Shown here piece by piece: positions 11,779-25,800 of a DNA stretch of 64,000 nucleotides. Origin of the DNA: Solen grandis (Eukaryota > Mollusca > Bivalvia > Adapedonta > Solenidae); NCBI GenBank assembly GCA_021229015.1, contig CM037792.1, positions 39,605,699 to 39,669,698 of the forward strand. Reading direction: 5' to 3'. The translations under genes and the position numbers were made by a program. Each line of letters begins with the position of its first letter. Positions within the stretch are counted from its first letter, which is position 1. A model generated the notes under the pieces. That model was given only the letters and a program-made list of their open reading frames with translations, made no database searches and was not told the DNA's origin.

Positions 11779-11873
11779 ACAAGAGGCGAAGAAGACACTC
11801 TGAGAACGATTCTGGTGAAGAATTCGCCGAATCCGATAAAGATGCAAGTCTAAAAGGAAGGCCATCTGAATGT
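11772..11873 (+). CDS. CASC3: CASC3 exon 1 (start codon, basic-acidic N-terminus)
   Basis: Encodes 34 residues starting MADKRRRR; human CASC3 starts MADRRRQR. The donor is TGT|GTATGC, leaving phase 0, so the exon ends ..PSEC and joins ESETEP, matching the human SECESED region. The alternative donor two bases earlier would create an immediate stop codon. Confidence 0.85.
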
Positions 11874-14800
11874 GTATGCATTGTTTTACTTATCTGTACC
11901 ATTTGTTGTGTATTTGTTTATGTTAGCATCGCACGTGCTTGAAAATGCCATTAAAGTTTAGATGGCTACGAAACCCTCGAGGTGTTGGAACATAATAAAA
12001 AAATGCGACAAATCCTTGCAGTCTTAATGCGTGATATTTTGAGACTTTCTGGTTGTTTGAATACACGTTACCTGCTTACTTTTGTGATCAAAAATTTGGA
12101 AAGGAAAATAATGTGAAATTGACCCTTATAGACAAACGAGTGACTGCCACTCTTAGAATAGCACAATGCTGGTTTACGGATATGCATAATATTGGTTGCA
12201 TGTGCAGTAATTACTTTTTGTTTATTTAGTATGAGTAAAATGTGTAATTGTTTCATATTGTGATCGAAATATTGTAAATATCAGTTGTGTATGTGCAGGT
12301 AGAACACTCCATTAGGTTATTTTTGTGACCCTAGTTCAGTTATCTATGTAAAACAGTATATAGAGCAGTCTAGAAATTCCTAACCCCAAATCATGACAGT
12401 ATAAGTCTCTTTGGATACTGTAAATGACTTGAAAATTGCTCATGTTTGTTCAGTGGAGGCATTCAAAGGATCAGTGAATATATGAAAATGTGGAAACATG
12501 TATAAGATGAACATTCTGCCCTGTCAGATATTCATGTTTCAGGGGTTTTCTTAAGTGGACGCCCGCTTGTCCGTGCTGGGTTAAAATCACCATGGGCAAG
12601 TCATTTTTCCAAGGAGATAGCCCGTCCGCCAAGTTTTTATTTTCGTAAATGAAATCTTCCGGGGGGGGGGGTATTTTTTTTTCTACATTATATAGGGGTG
12701 AGAGAACTGTAGCACAGTGGAACCTCCTGCCATTGCAGGCCCACGAAGCAGCCACAGTGGATGCCTTTAAAGCCATGATCCCTGTGTCTGTTCTCATCCC
12801 CATTTTCCAGCAGTAGATAGCATATACTTTGTATAATAGTTTTAGATTGCACTTGTAGATATTAATTAAAACCTTTAAACATCACTTCAGATTGTTAGCT
12901 CTGAACTGTAATATACACCTTTTTGATTTATAAATTAGGCGCCGGCACAAAATCTTCAAAAGTGAAGGAGTGCTGTATATAGAAGAAGAAGAAGAAGAAG
13001 AGTTGCTTGCAAAATGTGTTTGATACATGTTAACTAAAATTCATCTTAATACTACACACATTTAGTTTTAAACATTAACAAACACTAACTAACTTAAAGA
13101 TCGGACAAGCTGTTTTCACTGGGGGCAAGTAGATGTTCAAAGTAACTTGCCCTCTGGGCAAGTGAAAGTCAAATCCTTAAGGAAACCCCTGATGTTTGTG
13201 CCTGTTTGCTTACCTGAGAGCATCCTCTTCGGTATTTTGATATGTTTTTAACTTGTGTCTTAACTTTTCAGGAAAGTGAAACAGAGCCTGCAGGTAAGTG
13301 ACAATTTTTAATCATAAATGCACTTTTCTGGATAATTCCATTGTTTTCTATGGGAGACAATTGAACCCTTCTGATAGAGATAAAGAGAAAAGTTCTTAAA
13401 AATTTGGGCATCATTTACACAACTTGAGGATGAAAATGGGAAACCTTGATTGCCTTATAGATTATTAATAAAGACACATCCATGAATCATGCTCATCCAG
13501 TTTAATTTGCATGGATATATTATTTTGAAAATGAATTGATCATTGATATTTAATCAAAATCCCAGTCAAAGTTAAATTCATGATGTATAAGGATCTATTA
13601 ATCATTACTTACGTAACATCATACTTTGACTTAAATAAATAAATACATTACATAATTATGAGAAACACAGGTTAAAATACACATATGTATTTGTTCAATT
13701 GAATAGGGTCTGGCTACGGGTCAAACATTATTTAATTGACAGCCAGTCATATGATCCTGGCCTACTTAATGACCTGTCGATTTCAGATTTGGTCTATTTG
13801 TTGAATTAATTTTGGTACCACTGATATGGGTTAAAGATAATTTAGTAATACTATGTTTTATACTTATTGTCTTTTACAGAAATTTCTATGTCTGAATATG
13901 ATGAGAGTGTCACAGAGGATAACCGACAACCACAGTAAGTAATTACAATGAGCTTAACCCTTTCCCTCATATAGACTCATTTTGACGCACTCAACAGGTA
14001 CCACATAAAGCCTGATCTGCAGAAAACCACAGTTAAACCTTACCAAATTTAATTATAAAGTCCTCATTTCCAGACCCCTGAGGAGCAGTGAACAGCATAA
14101 AACCTGATCAGCCTGCGAGTTACTCTCAGGCTGATCTGGTTTTATGCTGTTCGCATAGGTCTTTTCATGGTATCCTCTATGAGGGAAAGGGTTAAATGGA
14201 TCAACTAAATTTTTAAATAAAGTTTAGTCAAACAAAATTGATTATTGAATTTGCCTGCTCTGTATGGTGATTCTGCGCAGTATGTATCAACCTTCAACTG
14301 TAATTAGCGGAAAGTTGCTGTATAAAGGAGGTACTGTCAGGTCTTTATTTCAAATGTTGGGGAAATTATGACTTTTTTTTTCTTGGAGAAAATCCAGGAG
14401 GATGATGCAAATTTGGGGAAAACTGCATGAATTTAAAGAATTTTTCAGAGGGGAGGCACCTATGAACGACCCCTGATACAGAAGGAATAAAAAGCCCTGA
14501 CAGTAAACACTAAAACTTAATTATAATTCTTCATTGACTGGAAAGGAGGGATTTCAATTTGACATTTTGATATGGTTTTTCCTTTTTCCACAGAAATCTA
14601 GATAATATAACTGGGTGTGGTATCATGCCACATGTTTATAGCATGGTACTGCAGTGTGGCAACACTATCTGTCTCTAGTATTAGACATAGTCTCCAAATG
14701 ACTGAAATACTGTCATTGGAACTGACCCATACAGGAATGTGAACATTTCAACCAAAACATGGAGTAATGACCCTTGAATTACTTATAAGTTTTAACACTA

Positions 14801-15346
14801 AACAGTAGCTGTGTTATATACTATACAGGAAACTGAAGAAGAAACGGAGACAGATGAAGAAACAGAGGAAGAGTATGAAGAGGATACGGCTGAGGAAGAA
14901 GAAGAGTCTGGAGATGATGTGGTGGTGGAGGATGGGGAGTCTGTTGTCGACGAGGAGCGACAAAGTGGGGATGGAGAGGTAGGGTTGCTATGGAAATATC
15001 TTGTGCACAGATTTTGACCTTTGTAGCTTCAAAATGTATTTGAAAATAGATAGCATGACACACATTTCATGTAGGCCTAAAAATACAAATGCTAAAGAGG
15101 ATTTAGTTAGAGAAATGAAATTATTGCAACACTGATGTTTACACTTCATTGAGAAATCTTTCAGCTTGTTGAATGTTCATAGTTGAATTCAAGTATTTTG
15201 TATTTATGAACAGAACATTGCTTTTGTCCTTAATGATAGGTGTTGATATATTCGTCTTCAATAAAATCATCATATCAAAAGCAGTAATAGATTGGATGAG
15301 TGAGGACATAACTCTGTTCTGCATTGTAAATCAATACCAGTCAAGT

Positions 15347-15439
<93 letters not shown>

Positions 15440-18400
15440 ACAGTAAGAGTTATCAAAGAGGGCACTATCTCACATATTTGTGCAGAAGTACAAAATTGTG
15501 TTTTGGAAGGCCAAAAAAGTAAAGGATGCTTACTTTACAAAATGAATATAAAAAAAAATGAAACTACCATGTTGTGAAAAATATATACCCATCATAAAAT
15601 TTGAATGCATAAATTTTAAATGCAACAATATTTCTATGCCATTTTGATTTCTTAAATAAATGAATACAAAAATGTACTCAGAAGAATTTTTTACAAAATC
15701 AGTATCCAGAGTATATCTATTTTTTTTATTTTTTTTAAATGTAGGAGCAACCTAACCAGAATTTGGATGACGACGAAGACAAGAAGAACCCTGCCTACAT
15801 CCCACGTAAGGGGGCATTCTACGAGCACGACATGAGGCTGGACATGGAGGGAGAGAGTGGGGATCCACTGAGGGAGGATAAAAGGTGAGAGGAGTCACCA
15901 TCTTATACCTTTATCCATTTCCAATTCTATTCCATGTTATTTTCCTTTTTTGTAATGTCCGAAGTTGTTCTTTCGGGGTGGTATATTGCAATTTCACTTC
16001 TACCTACAATAGTCTGTAACTTTCACCATTGTTATGCTGATAGCCTCTCCCTATTGTTAGGCTGATGTACTGTCTAGCAAGAACAACAACTCCTACATTA
16101 CAAAAAAGAGGGAATTCACCTTGGACAGGGTTTCAATAATAACAGATTTCCGATTGAATTCATAAATTAATATCACGCAAGAATTTTTGTAGGCAATATA
16201 TGAATTTTTGAGTGTCAGAAATCCCCCTTGACCCTCTATCAAATCTGTTGTTATATTTATTAATGAAAAGTGGTCTGTCTGTGACATGGCCAGCCTTTGT
16301 CTTGGGAGTCAGGGTTTTGACCCTTAAAATTTTAGAAAATGATGCCATTTGGCCATTGAAAAATTATGGTCAGGTATCAAATTTATATGAAAATTCAAAA
16401 TAAAAATAAAAAATGTTCTTTTTTCACTATTTTGGAATATATGATCCTTGAGTTTCACTCACTGTGGAGATCCCTTGGGAATCTTGCTGTCTGTGTACAT
16501 GTACATGTGTATTGCCAAAATGGTTACACCAGCCAAAACCCTTAGGGCTAGTACAAATTTGATCACTTAAATATTATGAAATGACACTCATGCATTGAAA
16601 GAGTTAGTGGGAAAGAATCAATATTTGAGTGGGAAAGAATCAATATTTGAGTTTGAAAGAGCTCTTAGTTATTTTCATGAATACAGAACCTGCTATTGCA
16701 AAATTATGTAGACTTTAATATACACATCATGATCTGATGCAGGGGCAAGGGTAAACTATGGAAGGACGAGACGCGCTGGATCCACGACAAGTTCGAGATG
16801 CATGATCAGGCTCCCAAGTCCCGTGAGGAACTGATTGCAATGTACGGTTACGACATCACCCTCAGCGATAAACCTCCGGAAAATGCACCAAGGACAAATA
16901 CACGGCCACGGTAAGTGGGTTGATGGAAAGGCTTTAGGCAAGCATCCCATTTTGAGATTCAACTTTTAGTCAAATCCCGTATGAGACTATTCTGTCTCTG
17001 CTTATGATCAGAAATATTGCAGATATTCTGAGGACAAAAAAGACTGAGATGGTTAGGCCATGTAGAGTATACCCCTGAGTAAATATCACAGGTTCAGAGA
17101 CTGAGCATTACTGGTCGAATGGCCCTAGGCAGTCAAAGCTGTCCTGGAATAACCAAGTGTAAGTAGACCGTGAGACTCTAGGGATGGACTGTACCACCCA
17201 ATGGCACTACCAGGCAAGCATGGAGAGGGAGACTTTGCTCTCGTGTGGAATAATGCAAGGACTGACCCAGACGGCATTCATTTTGCATAATTTTTGTTTG
17301 TACATTTTTATAACGTAACATTTTTTGATGACATTTCATTTCTTAAGATGATACTGGTATTATTTAAAATGTATCTTTTTAATGTCTCAGGTAGTTCAAG
17401 CATCTGCCTCAAGAGTGGGAAGTTGGTGCTTTGATCCTTGCAAAATCTTGACTAAGAAAATATGAAACTGATCACTCTCAGCTTAATGCTCAATATAAAT
17501 ATCAGGCAGATCCAGAACTGATGAGCCATGTGTCAGGATAATGTGACTAGATGTGGTATCATGCCTCATGTCATATCTACCTGTATCTTGCCTCCAATAA
17601 TTGTGAGTGAGACACAACACCCATTTTAAAAAAAAAAATCAGGTTGTATTCAGGGTAATGTTTTAGTTCATCACTGACAGGCCTTGGAGACAATCAAACA
17701 TGATCCCCCATCCCCAATTCTGTGTTATTATTATTGAGATATATAGGTGAAAAAGCTTCTCTATTCACAAAAATACTTTGAAAGTAACAATACTACCATA
17801 TCATTTTGTCACCATTGCAAATTCCAACTGGCGAAAATGTCACTTAAGTGGCAATGTTGGCTGTTGGACTGGAAAAAATGATAATCCTGTGTATTTGTTA
17901 TGTGTACCAGTAAATATATCATACTCCTGTTACAGTCGTGGGAAGACTCAATTTAGAGACTTTCTACCCGAGAGTGACAAAAGGCGACGGAGTTACGGCA
18001 CTGATCAGTATGACTACAACACAAACGAAGATTTTCCTGAGATCAGCCCACAAAAGTCTCACTCTGATGTTACACAGAATAGGGACTTCCAGAGAGGTAG
18101 AGGGGGTCGTGGGCGAGGATCCAGAGGAGGCAGAGGTCAAAGGGGCCAGAGGTCAGGTTATTCCGACCTGAGAGAGGAAAAGTCGTCCAAAAAATCGTAT
18201 CCAGAAAGGGACAATGATTATACGCAGGAGGAAAATCGGGGATACAAGGATGGAAGAGACAATAGATATGGAAACAGGGATAATAGATATGCAAATCGGG
18301 ACAGTTATAATGATAATAGGAGGGATAATTATGGGGGGAACAGGGATAATTATGGAGGAAATAAGGATAACTATGGAGGAAATAAGGATAACTATGGGGG

Positions 18401-21400
18401 GAATAGAGATAATTATGGGGGAAATAGGGACAATAAAAATAGAGACTATCATGACAATAGAGATAATTATTCCAATAGAGGGGACAGTGGGGGAAATAGA
18501 GGGAATTATGGGAATAAGAATCATGGAAATAGGTCACCTAGGTATGAAAATGACGGAGGTAGTGATAAATATGCACAGAGATCAGAGAGGAGGGAAGAAA
18601 GGGGCGGATATAGGGGCAATAGGGATAGGGGCTCGAATAGAGGCAACTACAGGGAGAATCAGACAGTGGAAAGCTACAGTGGTGGTGAGGTGTATTCAAG
18701 GGAAAATCGTAGTGAAAATACAAGGACTAGAGATAGTAGGGAAAACAAGAGAGGAGGTTTCGGTTACCGTGGCAACCGTGATACCACAAACTTTGTAGAG
18801 AAGTCCGCTGGCAGTGGCGGGGTTAAGCAAGAAATTGATGTGAAAAATAGCAATAGTGAACACAACAGGGATTTCAATCAAAGTGGTAAAGATTCTAGTT
18901 CAAAGGAAGTGTATGAATCAAGTTTAAGTAGGTTTAAAAACACCTTGAATGTACCGGCAACAAAGTCGTACGAAAAGCCAACACCAAAGTCTTACTACAC
19001 GCTTTCCCCTGTGACGGATGAAGAGAAACTGATGGGAGAAGGGAATGAATATGAAGACGCTGAGTTTTCAAACCAGTTGCTTAAGGAGGGAATGAAGGAC
19101 CTTAATGTCACGGTAACAGGCAGTGGTAGCAGACGGTCCTTCCCTAAAGAGAGACACGGACAGACAAACAAGACTAGAAGTCAGGTATGTACATTTTTAG
19201 CTCCACTTTTAAAAGAAATAAAAGAGGAGTTTTTATCATGATCCTCTCTTTGGCGTTGGCATTGGTTTAGATTAGAAATTAATTCAAAATTTTACACCAT
19301 CAAAAAGCGATCACATTCAAAGGGCAGTAATTCTAAAATTCATTTGGCCGTTTTTCAAATGTTCTATCTTTGTCAATTTTTTTTGTTAAAGTAATTTTCT
19401 CCAAAAAAAAAACCAGTCAGATATATTTGCTTCAAACTTAGAAATTCTTTTTCAATTTTCTGAGTGGGAAAGGATGTCAAAAGGTCAATTTATTTTTGCA
19501 TAGTTGTGCCCTTTTCAACTTAGATCTTATTATGTTTACACCAAAATAGTTCATTAACATAACTGATTATATGGTATGAGAGATGAGGCACTTTTCTTTT
19601 ATAATTGTATTACTGTTAGTATCATCTATCTATTAAATTATAATCATGGTCCTTTAAGTGCTTAAAGTTCAGTTGATCAATATCCATTTGCTTGAGTTAT
19701 AGGTTTTTGCTCAAGTCTATAAGCTTGATTACTTAATTCAGGATCACTTGATGCCATATACAATTATATGGGTTACTAATTATGCCCACTTGAAGAGTGG
19801 GCATATTGTTTTGTACATGTCAGTCGGATGGTTGATCTGTCAGTCCATCGGTAGACCACTTTGTTTCCAATCACTAACTGGAGAACTCTTGGGCCCACAT
19901 TCCTCAAACTTCATAGGGTGATTGTTCATGACTAGTAAATGACCCCTGGGGTCACTTGGTCAAAGGTTAAGGTCACAGTGACCTTCAGAGGAGTATATAC
20001 CAGTATGTCGTTCGGACAACTCTTGTTTATCATAATAATGCTCATCAAACAAAGATAAAGGAAAAAGACCACCGTATATTGAAAATAAAAGAAACCCAGT
20101 TAAAAGTGGTATAAAGTAATAATGAATATTACCTGTAATCAATTAATTCCACTACGACAGTTTGCGATTTAGAACAATCTGGAGTTTTACATGTCTGCTT
20201 CAATTAATGCTTGTCAGCAGTTTGATATTAACAGGAGTAAATTTGATTAAAGTTGTTTAGAATGGTGAAAGAAAATGAGCCTTGTATGATTTTGTTGCAG
20301 AACTACACAAGCAGTTCCCAGCAGCAACAGGACGAGAGACGGGAAACAGACACTGCCCAGACAGGTCAGTCCTCTGACGGCAGGGTCATTACCTATCTTC
20401 ATATCCAGTAGCCCATATTCTTGTTTTATACAATCAGTCATTTGGATCATAGAAAATGTCTGCATAATGAAATGTCATGTTTATGGCACAGCCATAGTAG
20501 TTAGGGCTGTTTAGGAATCATTTTTGTAATGTTACATTCTATTATGCCCCATCCTGCACTAACATGCAAAACCATGGCAACAACATATGAGGAAGCAGTG
20601 GTTTTGCACCACTGATTTAAACCGTCTGCTCAAAAAAGGTTTGTTGCCAATTACAGGTGATAGCAAACAGGTTTAACAAAACACTTCAATGTGTCTTATG
20701 ACCATTTGACTTAGGTTTTAATGACTACAATGCATAAATTAGAAGTTATTTTACGAAAGATAATTTGTTTACAAAAAGAAAATTGCATATTCTGCCTATC
20801 TTTGTCACTTTTCTGACATTTTCAATAGATCTTCTGTATGTGATGTCTTCATGAACAAACCCTGAGTACATTAAATGATGACGTCGCAGATAAGCAAATG
20901 GTAATTGGGTGACAGTTTTTCAAATTCTAAATATTCCCAATTAAGGGCCATCTCAGGAATTGTCGTCAATGCAGAATGTAAACAATGAGAGTACTTTAAC
21001 ATCCATACAAAATTCTAATGATGTAATTTGATCAACATTTTAAGTGCGTTTAACAGCAATTTTACAGCAGATAATTTGCGTAGGTCTACAATATGTCATT
21101 GTTGTTATCCTTTCTTTTTCATGAATATAGTATCATGAAACATAATGGGCCTTCAAATTCATTTTTGAACCTGTCTCTTAACAAATTCATGTAGTTTTGC
21201 TTTTCTGAGTGATCTAGAATTCAACAAATACAACTATACATTTGTATACTCGCATTGACATTTAACTCATCCCCTTCTCTTCCACAGTGCCATCCTCCCA
21301 CCAGCCACGACGATACTCCTCTCAGAGACAGCGGAACCCTGAGGGTCCATACCAGCCCGACCCCCAGCTGCAGTCCATCCCACAGAATGTCCCCAAAAGT

Positions 21401-22803
21401 GAGTACTCGGGCACTGCTGAACTGCCCCAATATGACACCACAGGGTGCAGACCTAGTAAAATACTTAATAGGGAAAATCCAGTATAACAAGCATCTTTAT
21501 GAAACTATATCTGGTCCTTGTGTTCTCAAAAATACTTAAATGTGATCTTGAGCTTATACTGAAATATCTGCTTGTTTGAGTCTGATTTTGATATTCTAAT
21601 TGAGTTTTGTGACCCATGAATTTGAAAGTAATTGTTTTTTTTTTTATCTATTCTGTCTCGCTGGTGAAGAATCCAAACTTTACTGATTATTGCCAAGTGT
21701 CACAGAATGTATTGTGATTGGCCCTAAGTAAACCCTACATCAGTTCACACATAAAACCTAAGGTAAAGTCCCTGTAATGGTGCCTCTACTTCTTTGACCA
21801 CTTAACCTCTACCAAGATAACCATGAAAATGAAACATTAGGAAACCTTGGTTATCTCCATGAAAGGCCATGAGGTCTGAGATGTAGCAGAACCATTGCAG
21901 GGACATTACCTTAACCCTTTCCCTCATAGAGGAAACCATGAAAAGACCTATGCGAACAACATAAAACCAGATCAGCCTGCGAGTAACTCGCAGGCTGATC
22001 AGGTTTTATGCTGTTCGCTGCTCCTCAGTGGTCTGGAAATGAGGATTTTGTAATTAAATTTGGTAAGGTTTAACTGTGGTTTTCTGCAGATCAGGCTTTA
22101 TGTGGTACCTATTGAGTGTGTCAAAATGAGTCTATATGAGGGAAAGGGTTAAAGTTTTCAAAAGGAATAAGTAGAAAGTAATGTGTCTCTTTATTTTGGT
22201 ATATTGATGGTACGAAAGCGCAGTTTTAAGGCTAGATTGCTTGGTGTTGCAGGTTTCCCGGGTCCCAATGTGACCACCAGTCAGCAAGTGATACACAGAC
22301 AGCAAGGTAAGCCCCGGGCTAAAAAACTGGGCCTTTCAAGTGTTTACAGAAAAATTTTACTAAAATTCCAAAATTGATTTTATCATGGTCTACCAGTTAC
22401 ACTGGGATAAAGGTTAAGTCAGTGGTTGGCCTGGTTTACACAAAAGAATACATGGTTTGGTTTGTGAGCAGTTGAATAAGTCTTGAATGAGAACGATGGG
22501 GCTGAAATTTTCACTTCTAAAAACTAGAGGGATGCATTATGTGCTAATGTATCTATTATTTACAGAACAGAACTTTTTTTTTTTTTGGTCACTTTTGGGC
22601 AGTTTTAGTATCCACACATCAAGTTAAGTGGTTGCTTGCAGCTTCCTTTCATGTTAACAAAGGTTTTCAGTATCTCTAGAAGCCTTTGAGGAACACCCAT
22701 TTTAACTTTGCATACATTTACAGTGGCAAAAGGTTCAGACTCTGATTAAAGGCACCTGAATTCTTTTACAAGCCTATTTTTGCTTGCCCCTCATCTCTTC
22801 CCT

Positions 22804-22837
<34 letters not shown>

Positions 22838-25800
22838 AAGTTATAGAATTTTTTTTACTTTTCTTTTCCAAGGAAACTCTTTTCTTCAAGTCAAAGCTAA
22901 CTGTTTTCTTTATACTATTGTTATATCCCGCCTCTTCACTGTTGCAACCTCACTGATTGTATCCATATTCCTCCAATGGCGCCCTTCACTTGCACAGCTT
23001 CCTGTTTATTTTCAGGCTCACAACCGCCAGTCCAGAGCCCTACCATGGTCCTACCCAGGGGACCACCCCCTCCCCACCTTATTGTGCCCGTGGGTCAGGG
23101 TGTGCCGCCCCCACAGAGCACTGGACCCCCACCCCCAGGGCCACCCCAGTCCCTGGGTAGTGGCCCACCTTTACTGGTACCTGGCACTCTCACCTCAACA
23201 GCCATGCAAGTTCCTGTCATAGGCCCCCCGCCCATGATGGCCCCTGGGATGATCTACACAGCGGGCCCACCCCCTGCCTTCCAGGTCCCCGTACAGCCCT
23301 TCCCACCCCCTCCCCAGCTGCCCGGCCCTGTAGCCGTGTCACAGTCTCCACAGCTGACCGATATATCACAGGTGAGACATTTACTTGACTGGAATATGTA
23401 ACAAATAATATATGGCAGTGAGGGCGATATTCAAGTTTATCGACTGGACTGTGGAAGGTTTATGTACTTAAAGGGATGCTGAGTCCATATACCTAAATAT
23501 TTATCTGTGATCAGACTGTCCAGTCCCTAGATTTGCATTTTGCCCTAAATGCTATGCATTATTTGTTTTTTTATATGTAATCTTTATTTTATTTGATTTT
23601 TAATTTTGATTTATTTTTTTCGTGTAGAAATTATGAGAAGTAGAATACACACAAGTCATCATTAAACTTGTGCTCATGAAAAATGCTTTGCAATGATGTC
23701 ATCTGGTCCATATAACATTTTGTTGCCCACAGTGTCTGTCAATATATCATTATATGGTTCGAATGATGTCGCATTGAAATAAGAATAATTTATGCAAATG
23801 AAGTATAATTTACTTATTCCTTGCCTTTTATTAAAAAAAAAAAATCATACCACATGCCTTAAGATACAGGTTTCATCATTTTCATGACAAGTAAAGTCTT
23901 TATTTAAGCACAACGTGCTCAAGGTGAGCTTTTGTGATCGCCCTTCGTCCGTCGTCGTGTGTCGTGCGTCGTCAACAATTTGCTTTAAACGACATCTCCT
24001 CTGAAACCACTGGACAGAATTTAATGAAACTTGGCAGGAATATTCCTTGGGTGAGGCTCTACAAAAGTTGCTAAAATAAAGTTGATTCATGAAGAACTCT
24101 GGTTGCCATGGCAACAAAAAGAAAAATAATTTGAAAACTTTAAAAATCTTCTTATTTGCCTTATATGTCTATAGAGAAACCTTTAAACAACATCTCCTCT
24201 GAAACCACTGGACAGAATTTGATTAAACTTGGCAGGGATGATCCTTGGGTCAACCTTCACAAAAGTTGCTAAAATAAACTTGATCCATGTAGAACTCTGG
24301 TTGCCATGGCAACAAAAAAAATAAAAAAATGAAAACTTAAAAAATCATCTTCTTGAAAACTACTGGCCAGATTTTAAAATAAATTAGTACAGATGTTCCT
24401 TGGGTCAACCTCTACTAAAGTTGCTAAAATTATTCCGATCCGTAAAAAAACATGGCCGCCAGGGGCGGGGCTTATTTGCCTTATATGTATTTAGAGAAAC
24501 CTTTAAACAACATCTCCTCTGAAACCACTGGACAGAATTTGATTAAACTTGGCAGGGATGATCCTTGGGTCAACCTTCACAAAAGTTGCTAAAATAAACT
24601 TGATCCATGTAGAACTCTGGTTGTCATGGCAACAAAAAGAAAAAAAAAAATGAAAACTTTAAAAATCATCTTCTTCAAAACTACTGGCCAGATTTTAAAA
24701 TAAATTGGTACAGATGTTCCTTGGGTCAACCTCTACCAAAGTTGCTAAAATTATTCCGATCAGTAAAAAAACATGGCCACCAGGGGCGGGGCTTATTTGC
24801 CTTATATGTATATAGAGAAACCTTTAAACAACATCTCCTCTGAAACCACTGGACAGAATTTGATTAAACTTGGCAGGGATGATCCTTGGGTCAACATTCA
24901 CAAAAGTTGCTAAAATAAACTTGATCCATGTAGAACTCTGGTTGTAATGGCAACAAAAAGAAGAAAAAAAATGAAAACTTAAAAAATCATCTTCTTCAAA
25001 ACTACTGGCCAGATTTTAAAATAAATTAGTACAGATGTTCCTTAGGTCAACCTCTACCAAAGTTGCTAAAATTATTCCGATCCGTAAAAAAACATGGTCG
25101 CCAGGGGCGGGGCTTATTTGCCTTATATGTATTTAGAGAAACCTTTAAACAACATCTCCTCTGAAACCACTGGACAGAATTTGATTAAACTTGGCAGGGA
25201 TGATCCTTGGGTCAACCTTCACAAAAGTTGCTAAAATAAACTTGATCCATTTAGAACTCTGGTTGCCATGGCAACAAAAAGAAAAAAAAAATATGAAAAC
25301 TTTAAAAATCATCTTCTTCAAAACTACTGGCCAGATTTTAAAATAAATTGGTACAGATGTTCCTTGGGTCAACCTTTTTATCTCAGGTGAGTGATTTAGG
25401 GCCTCATGGGCCTCTTGTTAAAAAAAATTGAGATAAAGTTCGTGATAAATGATGTAAAATCTTAAAAAATATATCAGTATATTTGAGGCCCACCCAAGGG
25501 AATTTCCATAGTTTCCTGAAACGCGAACATTTAATGCAAACTTGACCTGTTGTTAAATGGTGAATATGTATTATATATGAGTGCACGATATTTAAAAATC
25601 AGGAAATATGGAAATGAGAAAAATAGCATTAAATGAATACATAAAGTTAATGTTGATTTCTTCCATTTTGTGTAGTGCAGAGAGTTTTAAAGATACTTTT
25701 AAATGTAATATATAAGAGGGTATCTACATAATTGCTTCAGTTAGGTCTACATGGCACTGCATTAAGCCGCCTCTGATCTCACCCTTAAACACATACCCAA

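Noticed and set aside
12471..12803. 110-codon minus-strand ORF in CASC3 intron 1
   Set aside because: It is antisense to a LINE RT C-terminus on the plus strand and spans the end of a MITE.
17778..17935. Upstream extension of CASC3 exon 7 to the ATG at 17778
   Set aside because: The acceptor TACAG| at 17935 and the phase from exon 6 give the homologous join; the upstream open stretch is intron.
18070..18798. Long ORFs on both strands overlapping CASC3 exon 7 (155, 123 and 194 codons)
   Set aside because: They arise from the purine-biased repeat of the real exon; their translations are low-complexity (Ile/Pro or Tyr/His/Cys runs) and have no homology features.
24000..25400. CRISPR-like array or centromeric satellite
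   Set aside because: Only three to four long units with half-unit structure inside an intron, with element-type ends; no short repeat-spacer pattern.
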